64,000 nucleotides of DNA from an uncultured Sulfitobacter sp. (GCF_947502895.1 NZ_CANNBM010000002.1:186001-250000); one strand, 5' to 3'. Positions 27,764 through 37,150 are shown, numbered from the stretch's first letter. A program made the numbers and translations. The notes: a model not told the origin generated them from the letters alone.

Positions 27764-28936
27764 ATGAAACGCACGTTCATTGCAAAAAACCCGTCTGTGC
27801 TGTGGTTTCTATTAGGCCTGTCACTCTTTACGGTCGTCGTATCGATCATGAGCGAAGCAGCAGGCACAGCCGTAATCTCAACCTCGTTCCTAAAGACACT
27901 CGGCAAGACGTTATGCCTGTGCCTTGTTGCCATAGCGATGGATGTGGTTTGGGGCTATTGCGGCATCCTGAGCTTGGGGCATTTCGCGTTTTTCGGAATT
28001 GGCGGTTATGCCATCGGGATGTGGTTGATGTATGATCGTACCAAAGACATTGTGGTATCATCGCTGGAAAACAACGTCCTGCCACCTACCCCAGACGAGA
28101 TTACAGACGCGATCGGCAGCCAGATATTTGGCGTCGTGGGCAGCACTGATTTCCCAATGATCTGGGCCTTTTCCCATTCGCTACCACTGCAACTTTTGGC
28201 CGTTGTGCTGGTGCCGGGACTGCTGGCGCTGGTCTTTGGCTGGCTGGCCTTTCGCAGCCGTGTCGCAGGTGTCTACCTGTCGATCCTGACCCAAGCGATG
28301 ACGTTGGCATTGTCGCTGTATTTCTTCCAGAACGACACCGGTTTGCGCGGCAACAACGGCTTGTCCGGTCTGCAAAATATCCCGGGGCTTGAGTCTGTAT
28401 CTCAAGCTACTGTGTCACTTTGGTTTTTCTGGGCCTCTGCCGCAGCCCTTGGCGCGGGGTACCTTATGTTCGCGTGGATGACTTCGGGCAAGTTCGGGTC
28501 GGTGATCCGCGCCATCCGCGACAACGAGGCGCGCGTGCGGTTCCTAGGGTATCATGTTGAGAGTTATAAATTGTTTATCTTCACTGTCACCGCGATGGTC
28601 GCTGGCGTTGCGGGTGCCCTGTATTACCCACAAGCAGGCATCATTAACCCAGCGGAAATCGCGCCTATTGCATCAATCTATCTGGCGGTTTGGGTCGCGA
28701 TTGGTGGCCGTGGCCGCCTGTACGGCGCGGTGATCGGGGCGGCGGTGGTGTCGCTGATGTCCTCCTGGTTCACGGGCGGCAGTGCGCCCGACATCAACTT
28801 GGGCATATACGTAATTAAATGGACCGACTGGTGGTTGGTATTGCTGGGCCTGACTTTCGTCGCTGTTACATTGTTCTTCCCCAAAGGCATCGGCGGCTTG
28901 TTTGATCTACTGCCCCGCAAAGGAGAGCGGTCATGA
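27764..28936 (+). CDS. urtC: Urea-type ABC transporter permease UrtC
   Basis: A 390-residue LivM-like permease with about ten hydrophobic segments. Typical stretches are WGYCGILSLGHFAFFGIGGYA, TGLRGNNGLSGLQ, AIRDNEARVRFLGY and PAEIAPIASIYLAVWVAIGGRG. The start at 27764 follows CGGGAGACTG, two bases after the urtB stop. The long in-frame extension upstream (from 27641) overlaps urtB and is not coding. The stop overlaps the urtD start (ATGA). Confidence 0.92.
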   Translation: MKRTFIAKNPSVLWFLLGLSLFTVVVSIMSEAAGTAVISTSFLKTLGKTLCLCLVAIAMDVVWGYCGILSLGHFAFFGIGGYAIGMWLMYDRTKDIVVSSLENNVLPPTPDEITDAIGSQIFGVVGSTDFPMIWAFSHSLPLQLLAVVLVPGLLALVFGWLAFRSRVAGVYLSILTQAMTLALSLYFFQNDTGLRGNNGLSGLQNIPGLESVSQATVSLWFFWASAAALGAGYLMFAWMTSGKFGSVIRAIRDNEARVRFLGYHVESYKLFIFTVTAMVAGVAGALYYPQAGIINPAEIAPIASIYLAVWVAIGGRGRLYGAVIGAAVVSLMSSWFTGGSAPDINLGIYVIKWTDWWLVLLGLTFVAVTLFFPKGIGGLFDLLPRKGERS

Positions 28937-29673
28937 GCACGCTTTTAGAAGTCTCTGGCGTGAGTGTCAGCTTTGACGGTTTCAAGGCGATCAATAACCT
29001 GTCGATCCAGATCGCCGAGCCAGAATTACGCGCCATCATTGGCCCGAACGGTGCAGGCAAAACCACGTTTATGGACATCGTCACCGGCAAGACCAAGCCC
29101 GATGAAGGGTATGTCATTTGGGGGGAAAAGTCAGTGTCCCTGCTGGGGATGTCCGAAAGTCAGATCGCCCAAGCGGGCATCGGGCGCAAGTTTCAAAAAC
29201 CCACTGTGTTCGAAGCACAAACAGTCCGGGAGAATATTACAATGGCGCTAAAGAACCCGCGCCGTCCGTTTGATTTGCTCTTCAACCGCGTGGCTGCTGA
29301 TACAGAAGAACGCGTGCGTGCAATCAGTGATGAGATCGGCTTGACGGTTGCTTTGGACCAGATGTCAGGGGTGCTCAGCCACGGTCAAAAGCAATGGCTC
29401 GAGATCGGGATGCTATTGGCACAAGATCCACGGCTGTTGTTGGTGGATGAGCCCGCCGCAGGTATGTCTGCCGTCGAACGGGAGCAAACCACGGACATAC
29501 TGGTGCGGGCCGCAAAGACCCGCGCGGTTGTTGTCGTTGAACACGACATGGACTTTGTCCGCCGCCTCAATTGCAAAGTCACGGTGCTGAACCAAGGATC
29601 GGTTTTGGCCGAAGGATCGCTGGACCATGTGACGCAAAACCAAGACGTCATTGACGTTTATCTAGGGCGCTAA
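28933..29673 (+). CDS. urtD: Urea-type ABC transporter ATP-binding protein UrtD
   Basis: A 246-residue LivG-like ATPase. Walker A is GPNGAGKTT, the Q-loop region is RKFQKPTVFEAQTVREN, the signature is LSHGQKQWLEIGMLL (the SHGQ variant typical of UrtD), Walker B is LLLVDEPAAGMS and the switch His is VVEHDMDFV. The four-base overlap with urtC implies coupled translation. Three bases separate it from urtE. Confidence 0.94.
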   Translation: MSTLLEVSGVSVSFDGFKAINNLSIQIAEPELRAIIGPNGAGKTTFMDIVTGKTKPDEGYVIWGEKSVSLLGMSESQIAQAGIGRKFQKPTVFEAQTVRENITMALKNPRRPFDLLFNRVAADTEERVRAISDEIGLTVALDQMSGVLSHGQKQWLEIGMLLAQDPRLLLVDEPAAGMSAVEREQTTDILVRAAKTRAVVVVEHDMDFVRRLNCKVTVLNQGSVLAEGSLDHVTQNQDVIDVYLGR

Positions 29674-29676
29674 CCG

Positions 29677-30372
29677 ATGTTGGAAATTCAAAACCTGACC
29701 TTGAAATACGGGCAAAGCCAAATCCTGAACGGTGTTTCACTGGTGGCAAAAGCGGGCGAGGTCACAGCTGTGATGGGCACCAATGGCGTTGGAAAAACCA
29801 GCCTGCTCAAGGCCATTGCAGGACGTCACCCCTATGCAGACGGCTCGATTTTGCTCGACGGAATGCCTCTGTCACACCTTAGCCCCTTTGATGCGGCCAA
29901 AGCGGGCATTGCTTACGTCCCTCAGGGGCGCGAAGTGTTTCCCATGATGACCGTTGTCGAAAACCTTGAAACCGGTTTTGCCTGCTTGGACAAAGCCGAT
30001 CGCGCCGTCCCCGATCAGATCTATGATCTGTTTCCTGTGCTGAAAGAGATGGCTGGTCGCCGTGGCGGGGACTTGTCAGGCGGGCAGCAGCAACAACTGG
30101 CCATCGCCCGTGCACTGATAACGAGGCCCAAGGTTCTTTTGCTGGATGAGCCGACCGAGGGCATTCAACCCAACATCATCCAACAGATCGGCAACGTCAT
30201 CCGCCTGCTGTGCGAACAGGGTGATATGGCGATTGTGCTGGTTGAGCAGTTCTTTGATTTTGCGTTTGATCTGGGAGACGCGTTTACCGTCATGAAGCGC
30301 GGCGAAGTGTCGTTTCACCAACGTGCAGATGATTTGGAACGCCAGACCCTGTTTGATGCAGTGATGGCTTGA
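29677..30372 (+). CDS. urtE: Urea-type ABC transporter ATP-binding protein UrtE
   Basis: A 231-residue LivF-like ATPase. Walker A GTNGVGKTS, LivF-type GIAYVPQGREVFPMMTVVENL, signature LSGGQQQQLAIARAL, Walker B VLLLDEPTEGIQPN and switch region VLVEQFFDFAF. The EGIQPNII segment is characteristic of UrtE. It is the last gene of the urtABCDE set; no urease subunit or accessory gene follows. Confidence 0.94.
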   Translation: MLEIQNLTLKYGQSQILNGVSLVAKAGEVTAVMGTNGVGKTSLLKAIAGRHPYADGSILLDGMPLSHLSPFDAAKAGIAYVPQGREVFPMMTVVENLETGFACLDKADRAVPDQIYDLFPVLKEMAGRRGGDLSGGQQQQLAIARALITRPKVLLLDEPTEGIQPNIIQQIGNVIRLLCEQGDMAIVLVEQFFDFAFDLGDAFTVMKRGEVSFHQRADDLERQTLFDAVMA

Positions 30373-31102
30373 ACACAGAGGTTGGTATGGCTGTGGCCAC
30401 ATCCGGCAAAGGCGACATATTCAGGTCTCGCACACTCACGCACCTTTCACAGTGACAGTAGCACGACCTGCCCCTGTACGAGGCCCCATTGTCCCACGAT
30501 ACGTCAGTTCAGGCACCGTGCAGCAAAAGGTTTGTTTCATGGCGACGCAGCCGAACCAACTGAACGGCTGCTTCGGTGAAATAGGCCGCAGCCCCGGCAA
30601 AGCATCACCGCGAATGCAACGAAATGCTGCGTAGCAAAAAGCGAAAAACCTAAGCCTGTCAAAGCCCCGCAAAACGGTCTTTGCCATTTATGATGGAACC
30701 TTGGTGCCTGATGACGGAGCACGATCGAGGCCGCAAAAGGGGATTGGGCTACAATTGATGGGGCGCCCGACCGTCACAGGGTGCCGCCCAATGACAGGGA
30801 AGAACTCACTTCACTGCACTATGTCTACTCGGCAACCTGCCCTGCTCTCGCTCCAAACACTGCCGTTTCGTACAAATTTACGCGGCTCATGTTCAATGCA
30901 GGCATCGGGTGACGCCTTAGTGTGTTTATATGATCAGCGTTTTCCCGTCTTTGGTCCATCGGCAGCTGAAGCCGCCCGTTTGGCGCATTCAGGCGGGTAT
31001 GCTTTGGATAAACGCTCGGAGTGCTGCAGACGCAGCGCATCCAAGCCGACATTCAATCCGAAAACTGCGCTGCCCCTCATACTTGAACAAAAGGCAAAGC
31101 AT
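30373..31102. other. 730-base stretch without a supported gene
   Basis: An open frame runs through part of it in phase with the next gene, but its composition and the strong start at 31103 argue against coding. No RNA or repeat is recognised. A phrase IGLQLMGRP near 30760 resembles amidase C-termini, so a decayed amidase gene is possible but weakly supported. Confidence 0.4.
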
Positions 31103-32044
31103 ATGAATTTGACCCAAGCCTCCCTCACATTTGCCGCCGCTTTGGCGTTGCCAAACATCGCCCTGTCCCAAGCCATTATGGAACCACCTACCGGCTTTGA
31201 ACGCATTGATCTGTCGGGCAACGACGAGGTGCTGACCTGCATGGTCGGCGGCGATGGACCTGCGATGCTGTTGTTGCATGGCTGGCCCCAAACCGCGGCG
31301 GAATGGAAGCCCGTGCTGCCCGCCCTGTCCGCCAAATTCACGGTCTATGCTTGCGACCTGCCGGGCGTGCGTGACAGCACAAACACGGACGACGACTTTA
31401 CCAAGGCTGACATGGCCAACGACATTCACGCAGCCTTTGCGGGTGCGGACATCGGGCCCGTGCATCTGGTGGGGCACGACATTGGCTTGATGGTCGCATA
31501 TGCCTACGCCAGCGCATTTCCGGAGGATGTGACCACACTCACCGTAATGGACGCCCCCCTGCCCGGCACGCCCGCGTATGACTGGATCGCCACGAACCCG
31601 CTGGCATGGCACTTCGCCTTCCACATGGTGCCACAGGTGCCAGAAGCGATCGTGGGCAACAGCGTCGAATATTACATAGGCCACTTTATCACCGAGCTTT
31701 GGGCTGACCCGTCAGGACCACCTGCAGAAGTGATCGCCGCATCGGTCGAGGCGTATTCAATTCCCAAAACCCTGCGTGCAGGGTTTGAGTGGTACCGCGC
31801 CTTCCCGCAAGACGCCAAAGACAATTCCGCCAAGTTTCAGACGCTGCTCACCATGCCTGTTCTTGCACTGAATGCGGGGGCTTTGTCGCCAGAGCCTTAC
31901 GTATTGCAAATGATGCAACCGCTTGGAGAAAATGTCACTGGCATGGCGATCGAAGGCTCCGGTCACTGGCTGACCGAAGAAGCCACCGAAGCTGTCGCCA
32001 CCAGCATCCTGACCTTCATCAAGAAAGCCCAGACCAATGATTGA
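31103..32044 (+). CDS. Exported alpha/beta hydrolase, epoxide-hydrolase-like
   Basis: A 313-residue enzyme with a signal peptide of about 22 residues (ALPNIALSQA). The oxyanion motif is HGWPQT (residues 59-64) and the nucleophile elbow GHDIG places Asp126 where serine hydrolases have Ser; an Asp nucleophile is the mark of epoxide hydrolases and haloalkane dehalogenases. The catalytic His is in GSGHWLTEE near the C-terminus. The cap region has the WYRAFPQD segment common in epoxide hydrolases. The start at 31103 has AAGG upstream and gives a proper signal peptide. It overlaps the next gene by eight bases. The physiological substrate is unknown. Confidence 0.85.
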   Translation: MNLTQASLTFAAALALPNIALSQAIMEPPTGFERIDLSGNDEVLTCMVGGDGPAMLLLHGWPQTAAEWKPVLPALSAKFTVYACDLPGVRDSTNTDDDFTKADMANDIHAAFAGADIGPVHLVGHDIGLMVAYAYASAFPEDVTTLTVMDAPLPGTPAYDWIATNPLAWHFAFHMVPQVPEAIVGNSVEYYIGHFITELWADPSGPPAEVIAASVEAYSIPKTLRAGFEWYRAFPQDAKDNSAKFQTLLTMPVLALNAGALSPEPYVLQMMQPLGENVTGMAIEGSGHWLTEEATEAVATSILTFIKKAQTND

Positions 32045-32966
32045 TCGACGCACAGTCGTGTTGGGCGGCGCAGCAGGTTTGGCCGCTGCATCCGTCAATG
32101 CGCAAACAAATGGAACATCTGAAATGCCCAATGAACCCCGCCTTGTCATGTGGGGTGCTGCCCTGATGGCCCATCCATTGGCCACTCGTCTGGAGGCTGT
32201 TGCCGCAAGCGGCTTCAGCCATATGACCGTATTCCCTGCAGACATGAACCGCTGGCGCGCCGAGGGGCTCAGCGATCCTGAAATCACCGCGCTAATCCGC
32301 GCTTCTGGTATCAAAATCGCCACAATCGATCCCTACACAGGCTGGGTGCCCGGCTGGACCATGGAAGGCGTTGATCAATACACCCGCGACTTTATCGACG
32401 TGAGCGAGGACGAGGTGTTTCGCATGGCGGATGTGCTGGAAACGGGGCAGATAAATCTCGTGGAATCTGCGGGAGACGCATATGATCAGGCCGCTTATGC
32501 CGATGCTATGGCATCCTTTGCAGAACGTGCGGTTTCTAACGGGCTGAAGCCGACATTTGAATTCATGCCGACCTCGAAGATCCCCGACCTTAAAGCCGGT
32601 TGGGCCTTGATCGAGGCCAGCGGTGCCGATGTTGGCCTGACCTTTGACACATGGCATTTCTGGCGCTCGAACCCAGATCACGATCTGTTGGCGACCATCC
32701 CGATGGACCGGATCCTCGAGGTCCAGATTGCGGACGGCAACACCAAAATCGTCGAGAATTTGCAGACCGATCTGTTGTTCCACCGCAAAGTACCCGGCGA
32801 GGGGGAATTTGACCTCGCCCGCACGATTGCGGTGCTGCGTGGCATGGGGCCCATGCGCTCTCTCGGGCCAGAGACGTTCTCTCAGGAGATGAACGAAGCC
32901 ACAGCGATAGACGCCGTACAGCGCAATGAGGCGGGTTTGCGCAAGGTTATGGGTATGCCTGCATGA
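32037..32966 (+). CDS. TIM-barrel sugar phosphate isomerase/epimerase-like protein
   Basis: A 309-residue protein of the xylose isomerase-like (AP endonuclease 2) fold. The N-terminus MIDRRTVVLGGAAGLAAAS looks like a Tat-type or Sec export signal, agreeing with the exported partner upstream. Barrel metal-site segments are PTFEFMPTS (Glu on strand), VGLTFDTWHFW (Asp-x-x-His), ILEVQIADGN and the C-terminal GEGEFDLARTIAVL. This HxW/GxGxxD pattern is typical of the AP_endonuc_2 family. Overlap with the epoxide-hydrolase-like gene indicates a common operon and perhaps sequential steps on one substrate. The exact reaction cannot be read from the sequence. Confidence 0.8.
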   Translation: MIDRRTVVLGGAAGLAAASVNAQTNGTSEMPNEPRLVMWGAALMAHPLATRLEAVAASGFSHMTVFPADMNRWRAEGLSDPEITALIRASGIKIATIDPYTGWVPGWTMEGVDQYTRDFIDVSEDEVFRMADVLETGQINLVESAGDAYDQAAYADAMASFAERAVSNGLKPTFEFMPTSKIPDLKAGWALIEASGADVGLTFDTWHFWRSNPDHDLLATIPMDRILEVQIADGNTKIVENLQTDLLFHRKVPGEGEFDLARTIAVLRGMGPMRSLGPETFSQEMNEATAIDAVQRNEAGLRKVMGMPA

Positions 32967-32979
32967 CCCAAAGTCGTGA

Positions 32980-33246
32980 ATGGCAGTCGAGATGACGGAC
33001 CGAAAGCACACAGGCGGAATTATTTCCTCGCGTTTTGAGACACTTACGTTTGTTTTTTTCATGACCCTTCTGATGGGGGTCGTCCTCTCTGGTATTTTCG
33101 AGGTTCAGACACCGTCCGGCGACGACCCGTTTATCGCCCGATGGTTTACGCGGTTTGTGGGCACTTATGTGATCGTGCTGCCGGTGGTCGCCCTCGTCTC
33201 GCCCGTGGCGCGGTTCCTGACCGACAAATTGGTGATGAGGTCGTGA
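32980..33246 (+). CDS. DUF2798-type small membrane protein
   Basis: An 88-residue protein with two predicted membrane helices (LTFVFFMTLLMGVVLSGIF and TYVIVLPVVALVSPVA), the pattern of DUF2798 proteins. An in-frame ATG at 32992 is an alternative start with similar support. It lies 13 bases after the isomerase-like gene, so it is likely in the same transcript. Function unknown. Confidence 0.7.
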   Translation: MAVEMTDRKHTGGIISSRFETLTFVFFMTLLMGVVLSGIFEVQTPSGDDPFIARWFTRFVGTYVIVLPVVALVSPVARFLTDKLVMRS

Positions 33247-33327
33247 AACAGCAACCGGCGTTGGCGTGCAATTAACCTCATCGCACTGCAGATGTGCCAA
33301 GCGGGGCTATCATAAAAAGGATATAAC

Positions 33328-33915
33328 ATGGACTATTGTGAAAAACTGACAGCAGACAATAGTGTCGTAATCCTCGTGGATTTTCTGGATGGCTTCCTGC
33401 CTGGGATCACCACGATCGAACACGATCTGTTGCGCCGGAACGCAGAGGCGCTGACCCGCCTCTCGGCGCTGTTTGAAATGCCCACCGTCATGTTGGGTGA
33501 AGAAGGCAGCTTTCGCGGGAATTTCTTTGCACAGGTTACTGCCCACGCGGACCATGCCGTCCGGATTGAGCGCCATACCCCATCAGCGTGGGACGAACCG
33601 GCGTTTCGCGATCACATTGAAAAAACCGGCTGCAAGAAGATCATCCTTGGCGGCATTTCTTTGGATATTTGCACTACTCTGTTGACGCTCGACATGATGG
33701 GCGCGGGTTATGAATGCTATGTTGTGGTCGACACCTGCGGTTCTGACAGCACGCTGAACGAACAGGCTGCGATGATGCGGATGACGCAGGCGGGAGCAGT
33801 GATGCTGAACTGGGCGTCGCTGGCATCCGAGCTGTTAAAAGACTGGGAGAACCCCCAAGGCGAAGCTGTAGGAGTGCTGTATCAGACGTTGACCCGCTGG
33901 GGAAATGTCATCTGA
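33328..33915 (+). CDS. Isochorismatase-family cysteine hydrolase
   Basis: A 195-residue soluble enzyme of the isochorismatase/nicotinamidase-like fold. The catalytic Asp is Asp18 (VILVDFLDGF) and the nucleophilic Cys is Cys115 in GISLDICTTLL, with the preceding cis-peptide-type loop IILGGI. The usual central Lys is not obvious; the region reads RIERHTPSAWDEPAF, as in the subgroup typified by YcaC-like hydrolases. Members hydrolyse small amides (nicotinamide, biuret, ureidoacrylate) or remain uncharacterised. It has its own ribosome binding site (AAAAGGATATAAC) and an 82-base gap before it. Confidence 0.85.
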   Translation: MDYCEKLTADNSVVILVDFLDGFLPGITTIEHDLLRRNAEALTRLSALFEMPTVMLGEEGSFRGNFFAQVTAHADHAVRIERHTPSAWDEPAFRDHIEKTGCKKIILGGISLDICTTLLTLDMMGAGYECYVVVDTCGSDSTLNEQAAMMRMTQAGAVMLNWASLASELLKDWENPQGEAVGVLYQTLTRWGNVI

Positions 33916-34100
33916 AAGAGGCCTGCCGCGCTGCGCGATTTGATCTGATTAAGGGCAATTCTGATCGCGTCCCTGCATCCTTGATTAAAGTTCTCTTTAC
34001 GCAATTTTTCGCACAACTTGAAACGGTTAAAACGCGAGTATGCGCCGAATATTGCAGTGTATGGCTACCATTGTTGCCTATCGCATTGAACATGTCGGAA

Positions 34101-34126
34101 CCTCAAGCACACCAAGCAGCTTGAGG
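34101..34126 (+). promoter_or_regulatory. Hairpin sequestering the ribosome binding site of the RTX gene
   Basis: CCTCAAGC (34101-34108) pairs with GCTTGAGG (34119-34126) over a 10-base loop; the outer CGGAA/TTCCG bases extend the stem with one extra base. The 3' arm contains TTGAGG, the apparent Shine-Dalgarno for the ATG at 34134. The stem would block initiation unless opened. Confidence 0.55.
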
Positions 34127-34133
34127 ATTTCCG

Positions 34134-35765
34134 ATGACTGACAGACCCAACCTTATCATCCACTCCGCTAGTTCCTCGTCCAACGTGTGGACACTGAAGA
34201 ACAACCTTGATTTCGCCCGCACTGTCGAGATGGACGGCCTGGTCATGAACGGCGCTTCCAGTTGGAACCTGATGAAACCGGGCGTGGTCATCAGCCTTGA
34301 GGACACGCGCAACCAGATGAACGGGTTCGAAGACTTCAACGCCGAATATCACAATTATTTCCTAACCCAGACCGACGATCCCGGTGATGTGTTCAACGAT
34401 GCCGCTTGGGCGCAAGTGGTTGATAACTTTCGTACCGTCGCCTTGGCCGCGCGTGAGGCGGGGTATCAAGGCCTGATCTTTGACAACGAGGAATACAACG
34501 GCAAGTGGCAGAACTATCCAGAGCATTACGAGAACGCTGATCCGTCCAATTTGCTGGTCTATCAAAACCAGACCGCCCTGCGCGGACAGCAGATTATGGA
34601 GGCGATAAACGAGGTCTTTCCCGAAGCGGAAGTGGGCGTCATGCACGGCCCCTATATGTCGGTCTTTGACGAGGGCCAGCCAAGCGCCATCGTCCGCCAG
34701 GGCGGCGGCCCCGGCTTTCACGAACTGCGCGGCGCATTTTTCACTGGCATGGCCCAAGGGTTGGGACCTGATCAAACCCTGATCGACATGGGCGAGCTTT
34801 ATGAGCTGCGCACCGCTGCAGAGTTCGCGCAATCGCAAGAGTATCGAAGTGATATCATCGCAGACCTGTTCGGGTGGTCCGTGGACGTACAAGTGCGCGA
34901 GAACTGGGATGATCTAGTGACGCAGGCCCATATGGTACTGACCGATGAATATCCCGTTGGTGCCACAATGACGCCTGAGATATTTGAGGAAACACTGGTG
35001 AACGCCTTTGCCCACAGCGAAGAGGCCGTGTTCATCTTTTCCAACCCGGGTGACGAAGATTGGTTCACCCCAAACGGTCTGGACCCCGCTTGGACGCAGG
35101 CCGTTGAGGGTGCCATAACCGCAGCGGAGGCAGCGCCAACAGAGCCGGAGACACCTCTGCCTGAACTCCCCGAAATAGACGGCATGCGGGTCACGGGAAC
35201 GCAACAAGCAGATACATTGAGCGCAAGCAACGCAGCTGATGTGATGAATGGTCTTGGTGGCAATGACGACATGGCCAGCGGCGGTGGCAGCGATACAATG
35301 AACGGCGGTACAGGCAATGATACCATGTTTGGCGGGGCTGGAAACGATCAGTTAAACGGTGGCGCCCATGGTGATTTCCTATATGGCGGCGGCGGCAACG
35401 ATCAATTGGACGGCCAAATCGGTGATGACAACATCTGGGGTCTGTGGGGTGACGACAGTCTGATGGGCGGCGATGGCGACGATTGGATCCGTGGCGGTAA
35501 CGGCGATGATGTGATCTGGGCAGGCCGCGGTTCGGATGTTGTTTGGGGCGAGGATGGCAGTGACACTTTCGTCTTTGCTGCAGGCGATGGCACCAACCAG
35601 ATCAGGGACTTTGAACGCGGCAGCGATGTCATCATTGTCGCAGGCGCAAGTTTTGCCGATTTGACGATCTCTCAGCGCGGGGATGCCACAGTTGTAGAAC
35701 ATGATGGCACCCAGATCGAAGTGCTTCAGACTGCTGTGCTTGATCAGTCGGATTTCGTTTTCTAG
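34134..35765 (+). CDS. RTX protein with glycosidase-like N-terminal domain
   Basis: A 543-residue protein. Residues 1-335 look like a (beta/alpha)8-type domain: NLIIHSASSSSNVW, GLVMNGASSWN, GYQGLIFDNEEYNG (acidic pair at a strand end, as in glycosidase-like barrels), VGVMHGPYMSVFD and ..EAVFIFSNPGDEDWF. A Pro/Glu-rich linker (residues 336-355) leads to about eight calcium-binding RTX nonapeptides (residues 360-485; GGNGDDVIWAG) and an M10-type C-terminal module (DTFVFAAGDGTNQIRDFERGSDVI) that normally acts in type I secretion. There is no N-terminal signal peptide. The N-terminal part belongs to no family I can name with certainty. No secretion genes are nearby. Translation may be controlled by the hairpin over its ribosome binding site. 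Confidence 0.82.
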   Translation: MTDRPNLIIHSASSSSNVWTLKNNLDFARTVEMDGLVMNGASSWNLMKPGVVISLEDTRNQMNGFEDFNAEYHNYFLTQTDDPGDVFNDAAWAQVVDNFRTVALAAREAGYQGLIFDNEEYNGKWQNYPEHYENADPSNLLVYQNQTALRGQQIMEAINEVFPEAEVGVMHGPYMSVFDEGQPSAIVRQGGGPGFHELRGAFFTGMAQGLGPDQTLIDMGELYELRTAAEFAQSQEYRSDIIADLFGWSVDVQVRENWDDLVTQAHMVLTDEYPVGATMTPEIFEETLVNAFAHSEEAVFIFSNPGDEDWFTPNGLDPAWTQAVEGAITAAEAAPTEPETPLPELPEIDGMRVTGTQQADTLSASNAADVMNGLGGNDDMASGGGSDTMNGGTGNDTMFGGAGNDQLNGGAHGDFLYGGGGNDQLDGQIGDDNIWGLWGDDSLMGGDGDDWIRGGNGDDVIWAGRGSDVVWGEDGSDTFVFAAGDGTNQIRDFERGSDVIIVAGASFADLTISQRGDATVVEHDGTQIEVLQTAVLDQSDFVF

Positions 35766-36195
35766 CCGCCAAACACGGTGCCTTTCGGTCATCTGGGCAT
35801 CACGGCAGCTTTGTTTCTGACCAGCGCCCCAGAGAGAATACCCTTCCAACCTTTAGCGTAGACGTTCCGTTTACTTGGCCAGAAAACAAGTGACTTCTTA
35901 TGGTGCAGGTCAGGCTGCCCGAATGAGAGTGCTTGGGGCGAATGCAACTGGTAACATCGGGCAGCAAGGCAGGACACTCTAGCACAGCGCAGTGCGCAAT
36001 CCGCTTTTGCCGCATCGGGTCATCGTGCGCCCACGCCCGATGTCTGGCGGCAGCCCTGCTGCATCCGGTTTGCTGTAGCTCTCCATGACGAGACGCCGAT
36101 CAAAACCAGTTTATCCACTGGTGGAGAGTTTCCTCTGGCCGCTCTGGCTATGAACCGACTTACCGATCTAATTCGATGTTGGTCATCAACCCAAC
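35766..36195. other. 430-base intergenic region
   Basis: It separates two convergent genes. No open frame with family resemblance, tRNA or repeat was recognised. It may hold the two terminators, but no clear hairpin with a T tract was found. Confidence 0.4.
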
Positions 36196-37131
36196 CTAGC
36201 GGTTGCGCCATGCATTGGGCGGCATGCCAAACCGTTTTGAGAAGTTGCGGGTCAGATGCGATTGGTCGGCAAAACCGCATTCATGCGCAATGTGGGTCAG
36301 ACTAATTCGGCTGTGATCCAACATACCCATCGCACGTTGCAACCTGCGTTCACGGACATAGGCATGAACCGCGATGCCGTTTGCTGCCTTGAACGAACGC
36401 GCGAACCAAGTGGGGCTCATCGCTGCGACTCTGGCACATTCTGCAACACTCAGCGAGGTACCGATGTTATCTTCGATGTAATCTACGGCGCGCCGCAAGC
36501 GTGGATCGAGACGCGGCATCGACGGTGCAAGGCCTGTATCGGCTCCAGCCAACGCGAAAACGCGAGCAGTCAGCGCAATAGACAGCCCTTCAAGGAAAAT
36601 TGCATCCGGCATGTGATCAAATCTGAGATGGTCAATTGCGATCCGCCCAAGCAGCCCTGCTGTTGTGTCAATACAGCGCGTGTGCTCGCGCACGGTCAAT
36701 TGCTCAACATCGAGGCTCTTTGAGGCAACCGCGTCCAAGCGGTGACGATCGATTTGTAAAATACAGCCCCAGTCATGGTTGAAACAGTCAATTTCCGTAC
36801 TCTGCCCATATGCGAAAACATCCATGACACCGGTAGCACCCTGCTTTTGGAAAATTTTCTTACCGTTCACCCGACAGCAGGACGAAGACCCTACAATACC
36901 AGAAGGTGCGATATTTATGGTCAGGTCTGCAGGTGGAAATCGACGTACAACACGCCCAGGTGGCGTCACATCAATCGAGATACCATTGGTTCGATAGGTA
37001 AATCCGTTTTGCTCAGGACTTTTTACACCGTTTCCAGATGCCCGCTGGCACCCCGCTGACAGCGCAGTCTGACCCGCATCAGAACGTCCCAAAAGCGCAT
37101 CAGTGTTCGATTGCGTGAAATGGGATGTCAT
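36196..37131 (-). CDS. AraC-family transcriptional regulator
   Basis: A 311-residue regulator. The C-terminal 100 residues hold both helix-turn-helix motifs: LSVAECARVAAMSPTWFAR (first) and ISLTHIAHECGFADQSHL (second), followed by the family phrase TRNFSKRFGMPPNAWR. The N-terminal 200 residues form the sensing part, without a recognisable cupin motif (CILQIDRHRLDAV). A palindrome 20 bases upstream of its start could be the site for the HxlR protein encoded just upstream or for itself. Target genes are unknown. Confidence 0.88.
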   Translation of the reverse strand: MTSHFTQSNTDALLGRSDAGQTALSAGCQRASGNGVKSPEQNGFTYRTNGISIDVTPPGRVVRRFPPADLTINIAPSGIVGSSSCCRVNGKKIFQKQGATGVMDVFAYGQSTEIDCFNHDWGCILQIDRHRLDAVASKSLDVEQLTVREHTRCIDTTAGLLGRIAIDHLRFDHMPDAIFLEGLSIALTARVFALAGADTGLAPSMPRLDPRLRRAVDYIEDNIGTSLSVAECARVAAMSPTWFARSFKAANGIAVHAYVRERRLQRAMGMLDHSRISLTHIAHECGFADQSHLTRNFSKRFGMPPNAWRNR

Positions 37132-37150
37132 AAGATCTCGCCTATCAGAT

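Noticed and set aside
30701..31102. N-terminal extension of the epoxide-hydrolase-like protein
   Set aside because: The upstream in-frame sequence lacks family likeness, and the ATG at 31103 has a ribosome binding site and yields a proper signal peptide.
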